A stretch of 64,000 bases of DNA from Bdellovibrio sp. BCCA (lineage in GTDB: Bacteria > Bdellovibrionota > Bdellovibrionia > Bdellovibrionales > Bdellovibrionaceae). This document shows, piece after piece, positions 34,588-44,294 of the stretch. The position numbers and the translations under genes were made by a program. The DNA lies in contig NZ_JBBNAC010000001.1 of NCBI RefSeq assembly GCF_037996825.1, forward strand, positions 2,356,001-2,420,000, read 5' to 3'. The notes beneath the pieces were generated by a model. It searched no databases, was not told where the DNA came from, and saw only the letters and a program-made list of their open reading frames with translations. Each line of letters starts with the position of its first letter. Within the stretch, counting starts at the first letter, position 1.

Positions 34588-35154
34588 ATGTACGAAACGT
34601 CGGATTTTAAAAAAGGTCTTAAAATCATGATCGAGGGGAAACCCTATGTGATCGTGGATTTCCAACACGTGAAACCAGGTAAAGGAAATCAATTCACACG
34701 CACAAAACTAAGAAACATGCTCACTGGCCAAAATTTGGAATCGACTTTCAAATCAGGTGAGAAATTTGAAGTTCCTAACGTTGAAAATAAAGAGATGACT
34801 TATCTTTATAAAGACGACTCTGGCTACAACTTCATGTCTCCGGAATCTTACGAACAAATCGCTATGTCTGAAGAAGATCTTGGCGAATCTAAATACTACC
34901 TGACTGAAAACTTGAAAGTTGTGATCTTGTTCTACAACGAAAAAGCGGTCGCTTGTGACGTTCCAAAAGCTGTGAACTTGACTGTGGCACAAACAGATCC
35001 GGGCATCAAAGGTGACCGTGTAACTGGTGCGACGAAGCCGGCGACTATGGAAACAGGCTTGTCTGTAAACGTTCCACTTCACATCAATGAAGGCGATGTT
35101 CTTCGTATCGACACTTCATCTGGTGAGTACGTAGAGCGCGTTAGCCAAAAATAA
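34588..35154 (+). CDS. efp: Translation elongation factor P
   Basis: EF-P relieves ribosome stalling at polyproline. The 188 residues comprise the three expected beta-domains. The tip loop PGKGNQ carries Lys32, the residue that EpmA-type enzymes modify with beta-lysine in many bacteria; the modifying enzyme is not in this window. Later motifs VPLHINEGDVLRIDTSSGEYVER are standard. Codon bias is strong, suggesting abundant expression. Confidence 0.97.
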   Translation: MYETSDFKKGLKIMIEGKPYVIVDFQHVKPGKGNQFTRTKLRNMLTGQNLESTFKSGEKFEVPNVENKEMTYLYKDDSGYNFMSPESYEQIAMSEEDLGESKYYLTENLKVVILFYNEKAVACDVPKAVNLTVAQTDPGIKGDRVTGATKPATMETGLSVNVPLHINEGDVLRIDTSSGEYVERVSQK

Positions 35155-35175
35155 GACTAACGCCCAGTATTAAGT

Positions 35176-35236
35176 CTCCGCAACCACTGAATTTTATCGC
35201 AAAATAAAGCGATAGTTTTAGGATAGGGTCGCGGAG
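35176..35236 (+). promoter_or_regulatory. Nested inverted repeats between efp and the next gene
   Basis: An outer CTCCGC/GCGGAG pair (35176-35181, 35231-35236) encloses an inner TATCGC/GCGATA hairpin (35195-35214). The outer right arm contains the GGAGG ribosome site of the TTG-started gene at 35245 and is followed by CTTTTC. It may terminate efp transcripts, or hide the downstream ribosome site. Confidence 0.5.
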
Positions 35237-35244
35237 GCTTTTCT

Positions 35245-36294
35245 TTGTCCACATATATTGAGTTAGAAATTCAAAATTTACTCAATGAGATCGATGATCT
35301 TGATCAGGTGGGCGAGCGCCTTATTCAGCACCTTGAAGCGTCTCCGGATCATTTCACTCAAGATAATATCTACTCGCTTTGTCGCTTTCTTCTGAAATCA
35401 AAATATCCAATCAAACTTGTGAACTTCGTTCTTCGTTACATTGAGAATGAACACTTCCCTATTCCATGGCCGTATTTTCTTGAAGCCTTGGGCATGATTG
35501 GTGCGGAGCTTGATGAAAAAACTTTGAAAGCTTTGATCGAAGGTATTGAAGAAGACAACGCAGAGTCTGAAGCCGCTAGATCACAAGCGCTTAACAAAAA
35601 TATCGAGCAGCTTGGCGAGTGGCGCAGCAATCGTAAATATAAAATTCATAAAGATTACCTGAATAATAAAAAACTTTTGTTAGAGCAGTTGATCACTCTG
35701 CGCACACAGCAGCTTTATGAACAGGAAAAAAATCTTCTCGCACGTTTGCAAAAACTTTATCCCGGCGACTCTGAAATTCGCAAGGAAGTGAACGAACACA
35801 AACAGCGTTATGCTCTTGAGATTTTGCAGCGTCGTTCTCCGAAAGCTCGCGCGATCAATACCGAAGAATTTTCGCCTAAAGATCCCGAAGTTGAAAAAGC
35901 TTTGGAAGCTTTGATGCAAAGTCTGCTGGAACATGCGGAGCAAAATCCCGAGATGGCGTTTGATTTTGCAGTGGTTGCGTTCATGCTTGAAAGTTATGAG
36001 ACTGCTTTAGAACTTCTCTTTTTCAGTGAAGAGACCACATCGCTTTTGTGGTTCCGCTTAGAAGTGCTGTTGAAATGCCGCCGCTTTATAGAATTGCTTA
36101 ACGAACTGGCGCGCATTGAAGTTTTGCTGGCTCACGAACCGGAAACTTTTTTTGCGACAGCTTATTTGCGCGCGCAAGCTCTGTGGGGCTTAGGTCAAAA
36201 ACACACGGCCATTGAAGTGATGGAAGGCTTGATGGCTTCTCGTCCTCACTACCGTGCAGCGAGTGCTTTGATCAGCATCTGGAGCGGTCAATGA
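35245..36294 (+). CDS. Cytoplasmic helical-repeat protein in the tam operon
   Basis: A 349-residue protein without signal peptide, predicted almost wholly helical. The middle (about 125-215) is strongly charged and coiled-coil-like; the C-terminal third has TPR-like pairs (FDFAVVAFMLESYETALELLFF, FATAYLRAQALWGLGQKHTAIEVMEGLM). No family is recognised. The TTG start has GCGGAGG upstream. Its stop overlaps the tamB start (ATGA), which ties it to outer-membrane assembly, but its role there is unknown. Confidence 0.75.
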   Translation: MSTYIELEIQNLLNEIDDLDQVGERLIQHLEASPDHFTQDNIYSLCRFLLKSKYPIKLVNFVLRYIENEHFPIPWPYFLEALGMIGAELDEKTLKALIEGIEEDNAESEAARSQALNKNIEQLGEWRSNRKYKIHKDYLNNKKLLLEQLITLRTQQLYEQEKNLLARLQKLYPGDSEIRKEVNEHKQRYALEILQRRSPKARAINTEEFSPKDPEVEKALEALMQSLLEHAEQNPEMAFDFAVVAFMLESYETALELLFFSEETTSLLWFRLEVLLKCRRFIELLNELARIEVLLAHEPETFFATAYLRAQALWGLGQKHTAIEVMEGLMASRPHYRAASALISIWSGQ

Positions 36295-39200
36295 AGCGAG
36301 CGTTCTGGATTTTAATCACGCCTCTTGCGGGATTTTTAGTGCTTTGGGTTTTGGGCTCCATGGTGATTGGACCTAAAATCGAATCGTGGGCGCTGAATAA
36401 AATCCAAACGTATTCGGATTCCTCACTTCCCGTTCGCATCCGTGCACAAAATTTAAATCTAAAACTTTTTAAACCTTCGTTGGCTTTAGAAGGTATTGAT
36501 ATCGAGGGCAAAGGTGAACTGGCCGAACCGCTTAAAAAAATTCATATCGGCGGCGTTCGTGTTTTTGTCGATTTCTTTCATCTGCTCAGCGGTCGCATGA
36601 CTCTCTCAGCGGTGATTATCGACTCACCGGAAGTTGAATTGAATATCGATCCTTTTTTAAAAAGCGATACGCCTCCCAAAGAGCTTCCGATGGATGCTCT
36701 TTTCAATCAGCTTGAAAAGCTGCCGCTGCAAAGAGTGTTTTTGCAGAACATCCAGCTTCGCGTGACTTCTCAAGATTTGAAATTAGACACCGTTGTTCAA
36801 AGCGGCGATCTTCTTTTAACGAACATGGGAAAGAACATCACTGCAAAAATCGATGTTCCTGCCGTGGCCTTGACGCTGGGAAATTTTGGAAGTTTCCAAG
36901 GATCTTTGGATGGTCACTTGTATTTGACTCGTCAATCCTTGCGCATCATTCAGCTGGGCGCTCGTTTCGATGAATCTGAAATCCTCGCCCGCGGTGAACT
37001 CACTCGTTTTAGCGAAATCACGATCAAGCCTTCAGGGCTTTTAGATATCTCAGGTCGTATCAACCTGGCAGATATTCACAAGGAACTTAAAAAAGCGCGT
37101 CCGCAAATGAAGCTGCCAGGGCTTTCCGGCGAAGTGAATCTCGATGTAGAAACTCGTTTCGACGGTTTAGAAAACCTGCGTGGCAAAGCCGATATTACGA
37201 CGCGCTCTTTGGTGGTCGATAAATTTGAAATCGGTGATGCTCGTATTCAGGGTGAATATAAAGATCGCACCGTGACTTTCTCGGAAGTTAAAGTTCAACA
37301 TCCGGCAGGTGATGCCACTGTTACAAAATCACAGATTTCTCTGCGTGATGATTACGAATTCAAGGCAAAAATCAATGTTCCCGCTCTGGATCTGCAAAAG
37401 CTGTTTCAATCTTTGGATTTAAACAACATTCCCGTCGGAGCGGAACTTCAAGGGGAACTTCCTTGCGCGGGACAAATTTATCCCCACTTCCAGGTGACTT
37501 GCACAGGCGCATCGATCTCAGCACAAAATCTTTGGGTGAAATCCGGAATGAAGCCGAAAGATTTAGCTATTTTAAATCTAGACTCAATGAGCGCTCAAGG
37601 TCAGGTGCAAGTCACCCCTCAAGCTGTGAGTTATGCCGCGGCTTTGAACCTTGGGACGAGTACTGGCAACAGTGACGGTGTGATTGATTTTAGCAAAGGT
37701 TTTAAGATCAATTTCAAAACCAAAAAACTGGAACTCAAAAATATAAAAAATCTGGCAAATCTAAAACTCGAAGGCTCAACAAGCATCGAAGGATCTACAT
37801 CAGGGGACTCTGCCGCTGCGATCTTTGATATAAACCTGAATGCCCGCGATTTTATTTTCGAGGATTTCGCATTAGGAAACTTGATCAGCACTCTCAAATA
37901 CCGCGGCGGTACATTGTATTTTGATGATATCGCTGGAGCCGTTAATAAAACTCAGTATTTAGGTGATTTAAAAGTGGATTTGAATCACAGCACACTGGGC
38001 GGAGAATTCAGCGCACCAACGGCGGATCTTAACGACATCGCTTTGGTTTTTGCGCGCATTTATAAATTCCCAGTGGATGTTGCGGGGATCGGTGCCGCGA
38101 AAGCGCGCGTGCACGGTCCTTTGAGCTTTTGGAAAATGAATTACAATCTGGAGTCTGCGTTTAAGAATGTGATGATCGGTCCTGAAAGTTTCGACATTCT
38201 TAACTTTAACGTCTCAGCGCAAAATGGAAATATCAAAACCGACAAGGTCCTTCTGCAAAAAGGCAATGCCACTTTAGCGGTTCAAGGCGGCATCAGCTCT
38301 GAGCAGGTGATGAATCTTTATGCGGATGGAAAAAACTGGAAACTTGAAGAGTCGGATATTATCAGCAAAATCAATTCGAACATTCTTGGAAACTTAAACT
38401 TTGCAGCGGAACTTAAAGACTCCGTCAAAAATCCTCAAGTGATGATCAAAGGTGCCGTGACGGATACTTACTTTGAGGATCAGGAGATTCCTAATTCGAA
38501 TTTCATTCTTACTTTAAATCGCAACAGCTTTGGCGCGCAGCTCAGTCTTTTCGGCGACAAGGTTCAAGGAGAATTCCAACTGCCATTTGAAAAAGGCAAA
38601 GCTCCTTTGTTAGTGAAGATGAAGACCAATAATTGGAATTACTCTTCCCTGCTGGGCCTTATCGGCGGAGCCAACCTTGCCAGTGAGTACAGTTCATCTT
38701 TAACCTCCACCGTAGATTTGCGCGCAGATACGGGAGACTTCTTTAAGTCATCGGGGAAAATTCATATCCAAACATTCGCTTTAAAACGCGGCACTCTTTC
38801 AACTTCCAATAAAAATGGTCCTATTGATATCACGAGCAACAATGGTGTCGTCGATATTAAAAATTTCCACTTAGAAGGCCCGAACAACAACTTAGTCGTC
38901 AAAGGTGAAAATTTCACGGCCGAGGACTTAAATGTTGCCGTGAGTGCGCAGATGGACATCCGCCTTTTGCAAATCTTTATGCCGTTCTTAGATGATCTAG
39001 GCGGAACTCTGCACGCCTCAACAACGGTGTCTGGTTCCGTTAAAAAACCTGAGATCTTAGGAAATCTTAATACAGAAAATGCCTTCCTAAAACTCAAAGG
39101 TTTTCCTCACCCGCTTGAGCGCCTTTCGATGGAAGTAGTTTTCTCGCAAAGCAAAGTTTTGGTGAATTCGATCCGTGCCAATATCGCCGGCGGAACTCTT

Positions 39201-40259
39201 ACTGGAGACGGTGGCATTTTAATCAACGGCATTCGCGACATCCCGACGTCCATTCGTCTGCGCATGGACAATGTCACCTTCAATGTTCCCGATAAAGTTC
39301 GCAGCAGCGGAAATGCCGATCTGCTCTTTTCGGGCCGTTGGTTCCCATTCACACTTTCTGGAACTTTCCACGTCAGCAGCGCTTTGGTTGAAAAAGAATT
39401 TACGGAAGAGGGTGGCGTCGCCGGAGTTAAACAAAGCGTTTATCTTCCAAAAGTCATCCGCGAGAGTCACTTTGAACCGATTCTTTTAGATCTACAGTTG
39501 ATTTTGGATCGCAATATTGTTGTGAAGAACTCCCTTATCGATGGCTCAGTCTCTGGTCACTTGCAAGTCAAAGGGGCCCCGAGCAATCCGATCTTGCTTG
39601 GAAAAATCAACATGGAAAAGAAATCCAAACTGATCTTTAAAGATAAAGTTTTCGACATTCAAAATGGTGTTATTGAGTTTAATGATCCTGATCAGATCAA
39701 CCCGAATCTTTATATCACGGCTCAGTCGCGCATTAACGACTACGATATTTCGCTTTTGGCGCAAGGACCTTCAAAAAACCTGACTATTCGTTTAACGAGC
39801 GTGCCTCCCCTGCCAGAACAAGATATTATTTCTTTGATCGCGCTGGGTGTAACATCCTCGGCGATGGATCAAAACGTTCAGTCGCGTCAACAAGCGGAGC
39901 AATTGGGTTTTGAAATCGGTGGTGCGGTGTTGGCAAAACCGATCGGCAAGGCTTTTGAAAGTGCAACAGGATTTAACTTACAAGTGGGATCCCAATACGA
40001 CTCCACTCGCAACATCAGTGTTCCAAAGGTCACTGTCAGTCGCCGTCTTTCAGAACGCGTGAAAGTTTCAGGAAGTCGTCCCGTTCGTGATACTCAGTCT
40101 TATGACTTAAAACTGGAATACTTTATTAACAACAACTGGACAGCCATCGGTTCTTTTGAAAATCGGGGTATCGAAGACAACACGACTTTGCAATCCACAC
40201 AACCGGAAGCACAAAGCATCTTCGGTTTGGATCTTGAGTTTAAGAGGGAGTTCAAATAA
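36291..40259 (+). CDS. tamB: Translocation and assembly module protein TamB (AsmA-like)
   Basis: A 1322-residue inner-membrane-anchored periplasmic protein: one N-terminal helix (about 4-24) and then a very long repetitive beta-structure, as in TamB/AsmA proteins that form a hydrophobic groove spanning the periplasm. The C-terminal DUF490 portion is clear (VKGAPSNPILLGKINMEKKSKLIFKDK, PEQDIISLIALGVTSSAM, LQVGSQYDSTRNISVPKVTVSRRLSERV). It works with the Omp85 protein encoded next, and lipid transport to the outer membrane is also proposed for the family. Start and stop overlap both neighbours. Confidence 0.93.
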   Translation: MKRAFWILITPLAGFLVLWVLGSMVIGPKIESWALNKIQTYSDSSLPVRIRAQNLNLKLFKPSLALEGIDIEGKGELAEPLKKIHIGGVRVFVDFFHLLSGRMTLSAVIIDSPEVELNIDPFLKSDTPPKELPMDALFNQLEKLPLQRVFLQNIQLRVTSQDLKLDTVVQSGDLLLTNMGKNITAKIDVPAVALTLGNFGSFQGSLDGHLYLTRQSLRIIQLGARFDESEILARGELTRFSEITIKPSGLLDISGRINLADIHKELKKARPQMKLPGLSGEVNLDVETRFDGLENLRGKADITTRSLVVDKFEIGDARIQGEYKDRTVTFSEVKVQHPAGDATVTKSQISLRDDYEFKAKINVPALDLQKLFQSLDLNNIPVGAELQGELPCAGQIYPHFQVTCTGASISAQNLWVKSGMKPKDLAILNLDSMSAQGQVQVTPQAVSYAAALNLGTSTGNSDGVIDFSKGFKINFKTKKLELKNIKNLANLKLEGSTSIEGSTSGDSAAAIFDINLNARDFIFEDFALGNLISTLKYRGGTLYFDDIAGAVNKTQYLGDLKVDLNHSTLGGEFSAPTADLNDIALVFARIYKFPVDVAGIGAAKARVHGPLSFWKMNYNLESAFKNVMIGPESFDILNFNVSAQNGNIKTDKVLLQKGNATLAVQGGISSEQVMNLYADGKNWKLEESDIISKINSNILGNLNFAAELKDSVKNPQVMIKGAVTDTYFEDQEIPNSNFILTLNRNSFGAQLSLFGDKVQGEFQLPFEKGKAPLLVKMKTNNWNYSSLLGLIGGANLASEYSSSLTSTVDLRADTGDFFKSSGKIHIQTFALKRGTLSTSNKNGPIDITSNNGVVDIKNFHLEGPNNNLVVKGENFTAEDLNVAVSAQMDIRLLQIFMPFLDDLGGTLHASTTVSGSVKKPEILGNLNTENAFLKLKGFPHPLERLSMEVVFSQSKVLVNSIRANIAGGTLTGDGGILINGIRDIPTSIRLRMDNVTFNVPDKVRSSGNADLLFSGRWFPFTLSGTFHVSSALVEKEFTEEGGVAGVKQSVYLPKVIRESHFEPILLDLQLILDRNIVVKNSLIDGSVSGHLQVKGAPSNPILLGKINMEKKSKLIFKDKVFDIQNGVIEFNDPDQINPNLYITAQSRINDYDISLLAQGPSKNLTIRLTSVPPLPEQDIISLIALGVTSSAMDQNVQSRQQAEQLGFEIGGAVLAKPIGKAFESATGFNLQVGSQYDSTRNISVPKVTVSRRLSERVKVSGSRPVRDTQSYDLKLEYFINNNWTAIGSFENRGIEDNTTLQSTQPEAQSIFGLDLEFKREFK

Positions 40260-43057
40260 TGTTCCGTTCTCGAACCCTTTTATCTCTTTTGCTTTTGACC
40301 AGTGCTTTGGCCGCTCCCCTTCCGGGCTGGGCGAAGAAGATGTTGAAGTATTCAAATCTTCCTCCCGAGATCCAAACGGAATTGTTAAAAAGATTTCCGC
40401 AAGTTGAAAAAGAAAAACTAACGCTCGAACAAATCGACGAAGTGATTCGCTTCTTGCAACTGAAACCTCAATTCACTTCAATCCGCGTCATGGATGACGG
40501 CAACGGCAGTCCGTACCGTATGGAATTTTTAAGAACCCGCCGTGTGACGAATTTGAAATTCTTCGGCAACAAAGGTATTTCCGATACGGAAGTTGAAAAT
40601 ATTTTCGGCGTCAAAAATGGAGACGTTTTCGATCAGCAGAACTTAATTGAAGGTGCTGAAAAGATTCGTCAGGCGTATAAAGAGCGTGGCTACTACAATG
40701 CCATTGTCGATATTGAAATGCCTCCGGAAAGCGAAGACCTGGTTGGCGTGGCCGTTAAAATCACGGAAAACAAGCAGACCGTCATCCATAACATCGTTTT
40801 ACAAAGTGCGAACGTAGAACTGAATAAAACTCTGGCGAAAAAACTCAGTAAGTATTTAAATGATCCGTTTACGGACAACTCTCTTTCTGAGGTGAATAAA
40901 AGGGCCCGCGATTATTTGCGCTCCAACCACTATATTCGCGCCGATATTACGGGACCGACGACCGAGTTTAGCTCAGATGAATCTCAAGTGACGCTGTTTT
41001 ATAGCATTGATAAAACGGAAAGTTATACGTTTGACTATCAAGGATACCAAGGCGTCAAGATCCTCAAAATCCGGGACGTTGAAAAGGCTTTGGATTTGGA
41101 TAATTTTTATTCAGGCAATCCTGCCGTGGGCACGGAGCTTGGACAGAAAATTCGCGCTTACTATCTGGCGCAAGGTTATGCCCGCGCCGAGGTAAAAGCT
41201 GAAGAAACAGAAGGAAAGAATCGCTTTGAGCGTAAAGTGACTTTTTCAATCAACGAAGGCCCTCGCGTTAAAATTCAGAAAATTAATTTTACAGGCCGCT
41301 TTAGCAAGAACGAAAGTTACTATGCGGAGTTTATTGAAAAACACAGCTCTCCGGTGGTCAGCGAGCGTTATTACAATAAAGACGATGTCGATACGGGAAT
41401 TAAGAACTTAGTTTTGGAACTTCAGAACAACGGATTTTTGCAAGCCAAAGTGCTGTCTTCGCGCACGCAGTACAATAAGGACAAAGACGCCGTCACTATT
41501 TACGTGAACTTGGATGAAGGACCTTTGACGGTTGTGGAATCGGTGGAATTCACCGGAAATTCTTCTTTTAGCAATGAAGAGCTTCTTAAAGTCACTCGTC
41601 TTCGCGCGGGGCCGTTGCGTTTAGGCCATATCGAGGAATCAATCAGCCGTCTTAAAGATTTCTATCATGAGCGGGGCTACATTGAGATGATTCTGCTCAA
41701 TGAAAAAGAAGATCTGGTCACTTATGACGATACAAATACCAAAGCGTCTTTGCATTTTAAAATCTTTGAAGGACCTCAGGTTCGCGCAGCCTCTATTATT
41801 TTAGAAGGCAATAACTTCACCAAAGATTATGTGATTCAAAAAGAACTGGAGTTCACACAAGGAGACCTCATCACTCCAAGCAAGGTTGAAGAGTCCATCG
41901 CTCGCCTGCAGCGCACGGGATTTTTTAGCTCTGTTGAAATCCGCACTCTGGAGGAAAAAACCAACGTCGCTAATCGCACGGTTTTGGTGAAAGTCTCTGA
42001 AAGAGAGCCGGGACTTTTTACCATCGGTGGTGGCGCGACGAATGAACGAACGCTGACTTTGCGTGGTTACTTGGGTGTGGCCTATCGCAATTTGTGGGGA
42101 ACCGGTCGCGGAGTTTCTGTGCGCCTGGAAGGAAACTACAATGTCGCGGATATCAAGTTTCTCGAAAGCCGCATCATCCTCGGCTATTTAGAGCCTTATA
42201 TTTTCGGCACACGTGTTCGCGGTCGTATTAATTTAGCCCGATCTAAAACCGTGACTGATTATGATCTTCGTAAAATCACCGAAGTGAACTCCACAACTTA
42301 TTCGCTTGAAAAAGATTTCACGTCCCATGTCTTGGGTATCTGGGATTTATGGTCTTTAGCGACAATCAAAGACTACAGCTTGGAAGACAAGTTCCCTTCG
42401 ATCACGCAAGATATCGCGACGACAGGACCGACTTTAGATGTCGACTTCCGCGACAATCCATTTAATCCGACCAAAGGAACTTTCACGCGTTGGAGTGCGG
42501 AGTATTCGTCTCCGGATCTAGGCAGCACACGCACGATTGAATTCTGGCGCAGCACTTTAAGCTTCACTCACTACTGGACAGTGGCGCATTATAAAATGCA
42601 ACCCGTTGTTTGGGCGAATCAGGTGCGCGGCGGGTATCTAAAAAACTTAAGCGATAACGGCGGCGTTCCTTGGGATAAAAAAGGTTTCACTTTGGGAGGC
42701 CAATCAACCATTCGTGGTTACGAAGCCGGTACTCAGGAAGTCTTCCCGAATCGTACGGATTTAGGAATCGGTCCGAATGATTCCACTTATTACCTCAGAA
42801 CTGACTCGACAATGTATCTCGTGAAATCAGAACTTCGTTTTCCTATTTACGGAAACTTAGGTGGAGCTGTTTTCTATGATGGTGGCTCCGTACAAATTCA
42901 AGGTTTGCATTTCCAAGACAGCTATCGCGACTCGGCGGGATTCGGTATTCGCTACAATACGCCGGTGGGACCTTTGAGCTTGGAATGGGCTTGGAAATTA
43001 GACGCGCGCCCGACAGAAGAACCTTGGCGCTTCCATCTGTCGATTGGAACTTTCTAA
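40259..43057 (+). CDS. tamA: Omp85-family outer-membrane assembly protein (TamA-like)
   Basis: The 932-residue protein has a signal peptide (cleavage near GWA-KKM), a series of about five POTRA domains (for example RVTNLKFFGNKGISDTEV, VESVEFTGNSSFSNEELL, RAASIILEGNNFTKDYVI) and a C-terminal 16-strand-type barrel with the L6-loop motif LGGQSTIRGYE and a terminal Phe. It is longer than E. coli TamA (three POTRAs) and closer in size to BamA. Linkage to tamB (TAATG overlap) supports TamA; a BamA identity cannot be fully excluded. Confidence 0.88.
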   Translation: MFRSRTLLSLLLLTSALAAPLPGWAKKMLKYSNLPPEIQTELLKRFPQVEKEKLTLEQIDEVIRFLQLKPQFTSIRVMDDGNGSPYRMEFLRTRRVTNLKFFGNKGISDTEVENIFGVKNGDVFDQQNLIEGAEKIRQAYKERGYYNAIVDIEMPPESEDLVGVAVKITENKQTVIHNIVLQSANVELNKTLAKKLSKYLNDPFTDNSLSEVNKRARDYLRSNHYIRADITGPTTEFSSDESQVTLFYSIDKTESYTFDYQGYQGVKILKIRDVEKALDLDNFYSGNPAVGTELGQKIRAYYLAQGYARAEVKAEETEGKNRFERKVTFSINEGPRVKIQKINFTGRFSKNESYYAEFIEKHSSPVVSERYYNKDDVDTGIKNLVLELQNNGFLQAKVLSSRTQYNKDKDAVTIYVNLDEGPLTVVESVEFTGNSSFSNEELLKVTRLRAGPLRLGHIEESISRLKDFYHERGYIEMILLNEKEDLVTYDDTNTKASLHFKIFEGPQVRAASIILEGNNFTKDYVIQKELEFTQGDLITPSKVEESIARLQRTGFFSSVEIRTLEEKTNVANRTVLVKVSEREPGLFTIGGGATNERTLTLRGYLGVAYRNLWGTGRGVSVRLEGNYNVADIKFLESRIILGYLEPYIFGTRVRGRINLARSKTVTDYDLRKITEVNSTTYSLEKDFTSHVLGIWDLWSLATIKDYSLEDKFPSITQDIATTGPTLDVDFRDNPFNPTKGTFTRWSAEYSSPDLGSTRTIEFWRSTLSFTHYWTVAHYKMQPVVWANQVRGGYLKNLSDNGGVPWDKKGFTLGGQSTIRGYEAGTQEVFPNRTDLGIGPNDSTYYLRTDSTMYLVKSELRFPIYGNLGGAVFYDGGSVQIQGLHFQDSYRDSAGFGIRYNTPVGPLSLEWAWKLDARPTEEPWRFHLSIGTF

Positions 43058-43065
43058 AAAAATTT

Positions 43066-43719
43066 TTAGTATAAAAGAGGACGGCAATCAATAATGCAGG
43101 CAAAACCCTCAACGGCTTCTTTTTGCATTAAAGGTAAAAGATGAACTCCGTCAACGGTGATAGTCACTCTTTCAAGAGAAGCTTTCTCCGTTAGTAAATG
43201 TTGATTTGGGACCAAAACTCCCTCAGGTCCCGCAGCCTTGGTAAGGACAGCCCCTACTCCTTGAATTAAAAGATTATCGATTTCTTCATCGCGGATATAA
43301 AGATGATTCCAAGGACGACAGTAAAGGTCTTCGATTGTGTAACTGGCGAATTCAAAATAGTTAATTGTTCTGAAAATCTGCGTGTTCTGAGGCGTATAAA
43401 ACTCAACGACACGGCTTTCTTTTTCCACCATTTCAAAAATGGAGGGATGGCATTGATAACCAAAATATTCCAAACCTTTTTGAACCAAGAATGCAGAGTC
43501 TTTGAGACTGTGGTTTTCCTTATAGACGGACCGACAAACCTCAATATAGTTTCGCAGGGTTTCAATGGCAGTTTGTTGGCCTTCTTCTGTCAGCTGTTGA
43601 AAATAGGACAGTCCCGGATGACTATAAGGACGGACCGCCATTCCCTCTTGTTCAATAAACGAACAAAGCTCTTCGCTTAACGCTTTAAACAGTTTCGTTC
43701 TCACCAATTCACCTTGCAA
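43066..43719 (-). CDS. PAS-like paralogue C (diverged copy)
   Basis: A 217-residue relative of the tandem genes at 12620-14118. Shared landmarks in the same order: EGMAVRPY (GVHRKPY in A), LSYFQQLTEEGQQ, an LKDSAFLV segment, VVEFYTPQNTQIFRTINYFEFASYTIEDLY, HLYIRDEE. The ECC cysteines of A and B are replaced by EFA, and the Trp pair is reduced to one. It is convergent with tamA (8 bases) and follows an XRE-type regulator gene on its own strand, but a terminator separates the two. Confidence 0.6.
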   Translation of the reverse strand: MQGELVRTKLFKALSEELCSFIEQEGMAVRPYSHPGLSYFQQLTEEGQQTAIETLRNYIEVCRSVYKENHSLKDSAFLVQKGLEYFGYQCHPSIFEMVEKESRVVEFYTPQNTQIFRTINYFEFASYTIEDLYCRPWNHLYIRDEEIDNLLIQGVGAVLTKAAGPEGVLVPNQHLLTEKASLERVTITVDGVHLLPLMQKEAVEGFACIIDCRPLLY

Positions 43720-43742
43720 AAGAAAATTTCGAATTCATCTGC

Positions 43743-43779
43743 CAAAAAAACAAAACGAGCGCCATAACTGGAGCTCGTT
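43743..43779 (-). terminator. Terminator of the XRE regulator gene
   Basis: AACGAGC-type arms (43754-43760 and 43772-43778 region) enclose a 10-11-base loop; on the minus strand a TTTTGTTTTTTT tract follows. A standard terminator shortly after the regulator stop. Confidence 0.8.
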
Positions 43780-43808
43780 CCAAATTTAACTCTAAAAACT
43801 GGTATAAA

Positions 43809-44087
43809 TTAGCGAGCTTTGCTGCTTGCGAATTTGCGGCGAAGATCTTGAGTCACCTCTTGAACCGTCGCATTGAGCGTCACTTCAAAAAGATCATCAG
43901 CTGATACTTTATAAAGTTCTCCCAACTTCTTAAGAGCGTTGATTGGAGGATGAGAAACTCCTCTTTCCCAGTTAGAAATAAACTGAGGAGTTGAGTATCC
44001 CAATTTGTCAGCCACGTCTCTTTGAGAAAGACCTGCTGCTACACGTTTTTGCTTTAAAAAATCTGCTAACATATTTTTTTGTCTCAT
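43809..44087 (-). CDS. XRE-family helix-turn-helix regulator
   Basis: A 92-residue protein starting MRQKNMLADFL at 44087, with AGGTGG upstream (an in-frame TTG at 44093 is the alternative). The HTH spans about 8-62: LKQKRVAAGLSQRDVADKLGYSTPQFISNWERGVSHPPINALKKL, a canonical Cro/CI-type domain. The 25-residue tail has no effector domain, so it probably responds by dimerisation or through a partner. Targets are unknown. The A/T-rich region upstream may be autoregulated, but no clear palindrome was found. Confidence 0.88.
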   Translation of the reverse strand: MRQKNMLADFLKQKRVAAGLSQRDVADKLGYSTPQFISNWERGVSHPPINALKKLGELYKVSADDLFEVTLNATVQEVTQDLRRKFASSKAR

Positions 44088-44294
44088 GTGCAATCCACCT
44101 AATAGTAATTAGCTTAAACACAACCACGGGAACGTGACAAGTATTTGCTTTGAAGGTTTTTCGTTTTTCACACCTCTAAACAAATACAGTATACATTGTT
44201 TGGGTCTAAATTACTTCCTGTTTTTTTGCAATTTCTATGTTTGAGATACGAGTTATTTCATGTTTTCGCGCAGGAAATATGGAATCATAGGCGC

